A stretch of DNA of 7,460 nucleotides. Source: Oceanihabitans sp. Lineage in GTDB: Bacteria; Bacteroidota; Bacteroidia; Flavobacteriales; Flavobacteriaceae. The position numbers were made by a program, and so were the translations under genes. Under the pieces are notes generated by a model, which saw only the letters and a list, made by a program, of their open reading frames with translations, had not been told where the DNA came from and ran no database searches. Below, in pieces: positions 5,839-7,460 of the stretch; the first letter of the stretch is position 1; each line of letters begins with the position of its first letter. Location of the stretch: the NCBI GenBank assembly GCA_018067265.1, contig JAGPUY010000407.1, positions 1-7,460 of the forward strand, in the 5' to 3' direction.

Positions 5839-6117
5839 ATGAGTAAAGTAAACATTAAACCACTTGCAGATCGCGTTTTAGTAGAACCACTTCCAGCAGA
5901 AACACAAACAGCATCTGGTTTATTTATTCCAGATTCAGCTCAAGAAAAGCAACATAAAGGTACCGTTATAGCAATAGGTGCAGGTAAAAAAGATGAACCT
6001 CTTACGGTAAAAGTTGGAGACACTGTTCTTTACGGAAAATATTCTGGAAACGAATTAAAATTAGATGGTCACGACTATTTAATGATGCGTGAAGAAGATA
6101 TCATGGCTATTATATAA
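5839..6117 (+). CDS. groES: Co-chaperonin GroES
   Basis: GroES forms the seven-subunit lid that closes the GroEL folding chamber in the cytoplasm. At 92 residues it is of usual family length (about 90-100). It opens with NIKPLADRVLVEPLPAE, the family's signature first strand. The mobile loop that docks on GroEL follows at about 19-34 (AETQTASGLFIPDSAQ) with the hydrophobic tripeptide LFI. Then come KGTVIAIGAGK, VKVGDTVLYGKYSGNELKLD, and the terminal YLMMREEDIMAII strand. It begins at an ATG after an A/T-rich leader with no Shine-Dalgarno sequence, ends in tandem stops (TAA TAG), and precedes groEL by 116 bases. A sigma54-like promoter upstream suggests stress control, in addition to or instead of the vegetative sigma factor. 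Confidence 0.97.
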   Translation: MSKVNIKPLADRVLVEPLPAETQTASGLFIPDSAQEKQHKGTVIAIGAGKKDEPLTVKVGDTVLYGKYSGNELKLDGHDYLMMREEDIMAII

Positions 6118-6215
6118 TAGCTTTTGACTTTTGGCCGCTAGCCTCTAGTCAGTTACAATTAAAATTTATTCCAAATAGATAAATATTTTAGCTAAAAGCC
6201 AAGAGCTAATAGCTA
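6118..6215 (+). repeat. Imperfect inverted repeat in the groES-groEL spacer
   Basis: The 26 bases at 6118-6143 (TAGCTTTTGACTTTTGGC...) match the reverse complement of 6190-6215 at 18 of 26 positions, including uninterrupted TAGCT, TTGGC and TAGC blocks. The 46 bases between the arms are A/T-rich. The right arm itself is built of AGCTAA-type units (AGCTAAAAGCC, AGCTAATAGCT). The arms could pair in the groES-groEL mRNA. There is no T-tract, so it is not a clear terminator. Confidence 0.45.
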
Positions 6216-6233
6216 AATGCAAAAAATATAAAA

Positions 6234-7460
6234 ATGGCAAAAGACATAAAATTTGATATAGATGCACGCGACGGTTTAAAACGTGGTGTAGATGCATTAG
6301 CAAACGCAGTAAAAGTAACACTTGGTCCTAAAGGACGTAACGTAATTATTAGTAGAAGTTTTGGTGCTCCTCAAGTAACAAAAGATGGTGTAACCGTTGC
6401 AAAAGAGATCGAGTTAGAAGATCCTCTTGAAAACATGGGAGCGCAAATGGTAAAAGAAGTTGCAAGTAAAACCAATGACCTTGCAGGTGATGGTACTACT
6501 ACAGCAACTGTTCTTGCACAAGCAATTGTAAAAGAAGGTTTAAAAAATGTTGCTGCTGGCGCAAATCCTATGGATTTAAAACGCGGTATTGACAAAGCAG
6601 TAGCTGCAATAGTTGAAGACTTAGAAAAACAAACGCAAAAAGTTGGAAACTCTTCAGATAAAATAAAACAAGTAGCATCTATTTCTGCAAATAACGATGA
6701 CGTTATTGGAGATCTAATTGCTATGGCTTTTGGTAAAGTTGGAAAAGAAGGTGTTATTACTGTTGAAGAAGCTAAAGGAACAGATACGTACGTAGATGTT
6801 GTGGAAGGTATGCAGTTTGACAGAGGTTATTTATCTCCTTATTTTGTTACAGATAGCGACAAAATGATCACAGATTTAGAAAACCCTTACATTTTATTAT
6901 ACGATAAAAAAGTGTCTACAATGAAGGATTTACTTCCTATTCTTGAACCTGTAGCGCAATCTGGAAAACCATTATTAATTATTGCAGAAGATGTAGATGG
7001 TGAAGCACTTGCAACTTTAGTAGTAAACAAATTACGTGGTTCATTAAAAATTGCTGCTGTAAAAGCGCCAGGATTTGGTGACAGACGTAAAGCAATGTTA
7101 GAAGATATTGCAATCTTAACTGGTGGTACTGTAATTTCTGAAGAAAGAGGATTTACTTTAGAACATGCTACTTTAGATATGTTAGGTACTGCAGAACGCA
7201 TTACCATTGACAAAGACAATACTACGGTTATTAATGGTGCTGGAGAAAAGAGCATGATTAAAAACAGAGTGAATCAAATTAAATCGCAAATTGAATCTAC
7301 AACTAGCGATTATGATAAGGAAAAACTACAAGAGCGTTTAGCGAAACTTGCTGGTGGAGTTGCCGTACTTTATGTTGGTGCTGCTAGTGAGGTAGAAATG
7401 AAAGAAAAGAAAGACAGAGTAGATGATGCTTTACACGCTACACGTGCTGCAGTAGAAGAA
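6234..7460 (+). CDS. groEL: Chaperonin GroEL (partial, 3' end outside window)
   Basis: GroEL is the 60-kDa ATP-driven folding chamber that works with GroES. The window holds the first 409 codons of a protein normally about 540-545 residues long, with no stop or frameshift. The equatorial ATP site is visible in VTLGPKGRNV (28-37), D51 in KDGVTVAKEIELED, and AGDGTTTATVLAQ (84-96, with D86). The intermediate and apical domains follow, with EGMQFDRGYLSPYF, KPLLIIAEDVDGEALATLVV, and KAPGFGDRRKAMLEDIAILTG split over about 281-302. The catalytic aspartate of the hydrolysis step is D398 in DRVDDALHATRAAVEE, just before the window edge. The ATG at 6234 gives the standard MAKDIKF start. It is the second gene of the groES operon, and all key residues seen are intact. 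Confidence 0.97.
   Translation, partial: MAKDIKFDIDARDGLKRGVDALANAVKVTLGPKGRNVIISRSFGAPQVTKDGVTVAKEIELEDPLENMGAQMVKEVASKTNDLAGDGTTTATVLAQAIVKEGLKNVAAGANPMDLKRGIDKAVAAIVEDLEKQTQKVGNSSDKIKQVASISANNDDVIGDLIAMAFGKVGKEGVITVEEAKGTDTYVDVVEGMQFDRGYLSPYFVTDSDKMITDLENPYILLYDKKVSTMKDLLPILEPVAQSGKPLLIIAEDVDGEALATLVVNKLRGSLKIAAVKAPGFGDRRKAMLEDIAILTGGTVISEERGFTLEHATLDMLGTAERITIDKDNTTVINGAGEKSMIKNRVNQIKSQIESTTSDYDKEKLQERLAKLAGGVAVLYVGAASEVEMKEKKDRVDDALHATRAAVEE

Noticed and set aside
6887..7255. Minus-strand 122-codon open frame inside groEL
   Set aside because: It is antisense to highly conserved GroEL apical-domain sequence. Long antisense frames are common opposite such genes.
1..7460. Mobile element, defence system, CRISPR array, tRNA or rRNA gene
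   Set aside because: There are no transposase or integrase motifs, no regularly spaced repeats, and no tRNA-like or rRNA-like segments. All sizeable frames are accounted for by the genes listed.

Overview
The window is chromosomal DNA from a member of the Bacteroidota, most likely a marine-type Flavobacteriaceae. This rests on low GC and A/T-rich codon use, the absence of Shine-Dalgarno sequences before any start codon, a TAnnTTTG promoter element, and recognisable Bacteroidota versions of MiaB, LptE, SecG and GroES/GroEL. No tool or database was used, so genus and species are not claimed.

Layout. Positions 1-521 hold the 5' part of a multi-pass membrane protein gene on the minus strand, cut by the window edge. 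A divergent intergenic region (522-734) carries a good flavobacterial promoter and a structured leader for miaB (735-2183), the tRNA methylthiotransferase. A same-strand gene train follows: a sigma54-type AAA+ activator without a sensor domain (2227-3486), a 65-residue hypothetical protein (3544-3741), lptE (3817-4323), a TPR-like hypothetical protein (4393-5319) and secG (5324-5653). A strong intrinsic terminator (5679-5710) closes it. The heat-shock chaperonin operon groES (5839-6117) and groEL (6234 to beyond the window) comes next, preceded by a sequence with exact GG-N10-GC sigma54 promoter geometry.

How the genes fit together. Most of the content is housekeeping: tRNA modification, LPS export to the outer membrane (LptE), inner-membrane protein translocation (SecG) and protein folding (GroES/GroEL). 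The activator is the one regulatory gene. It keeps the GAFTGA loop that contacts sigma54, and a sigma54-like promoter lies in the same window upstream of groES. A link between the two is an inference and the most testable idea here.

Nothing in the window looks like a mobile element, defence island, CRISPR array or biosynthetic cluster. The unexplained structure is mostly intergenic: short hairpins placed directly before three start codons, a degenerate dispersed-repeat remnant before lptE, an imperfect long inverted repeat between groES and groEL, and frequent tandem stop codons.
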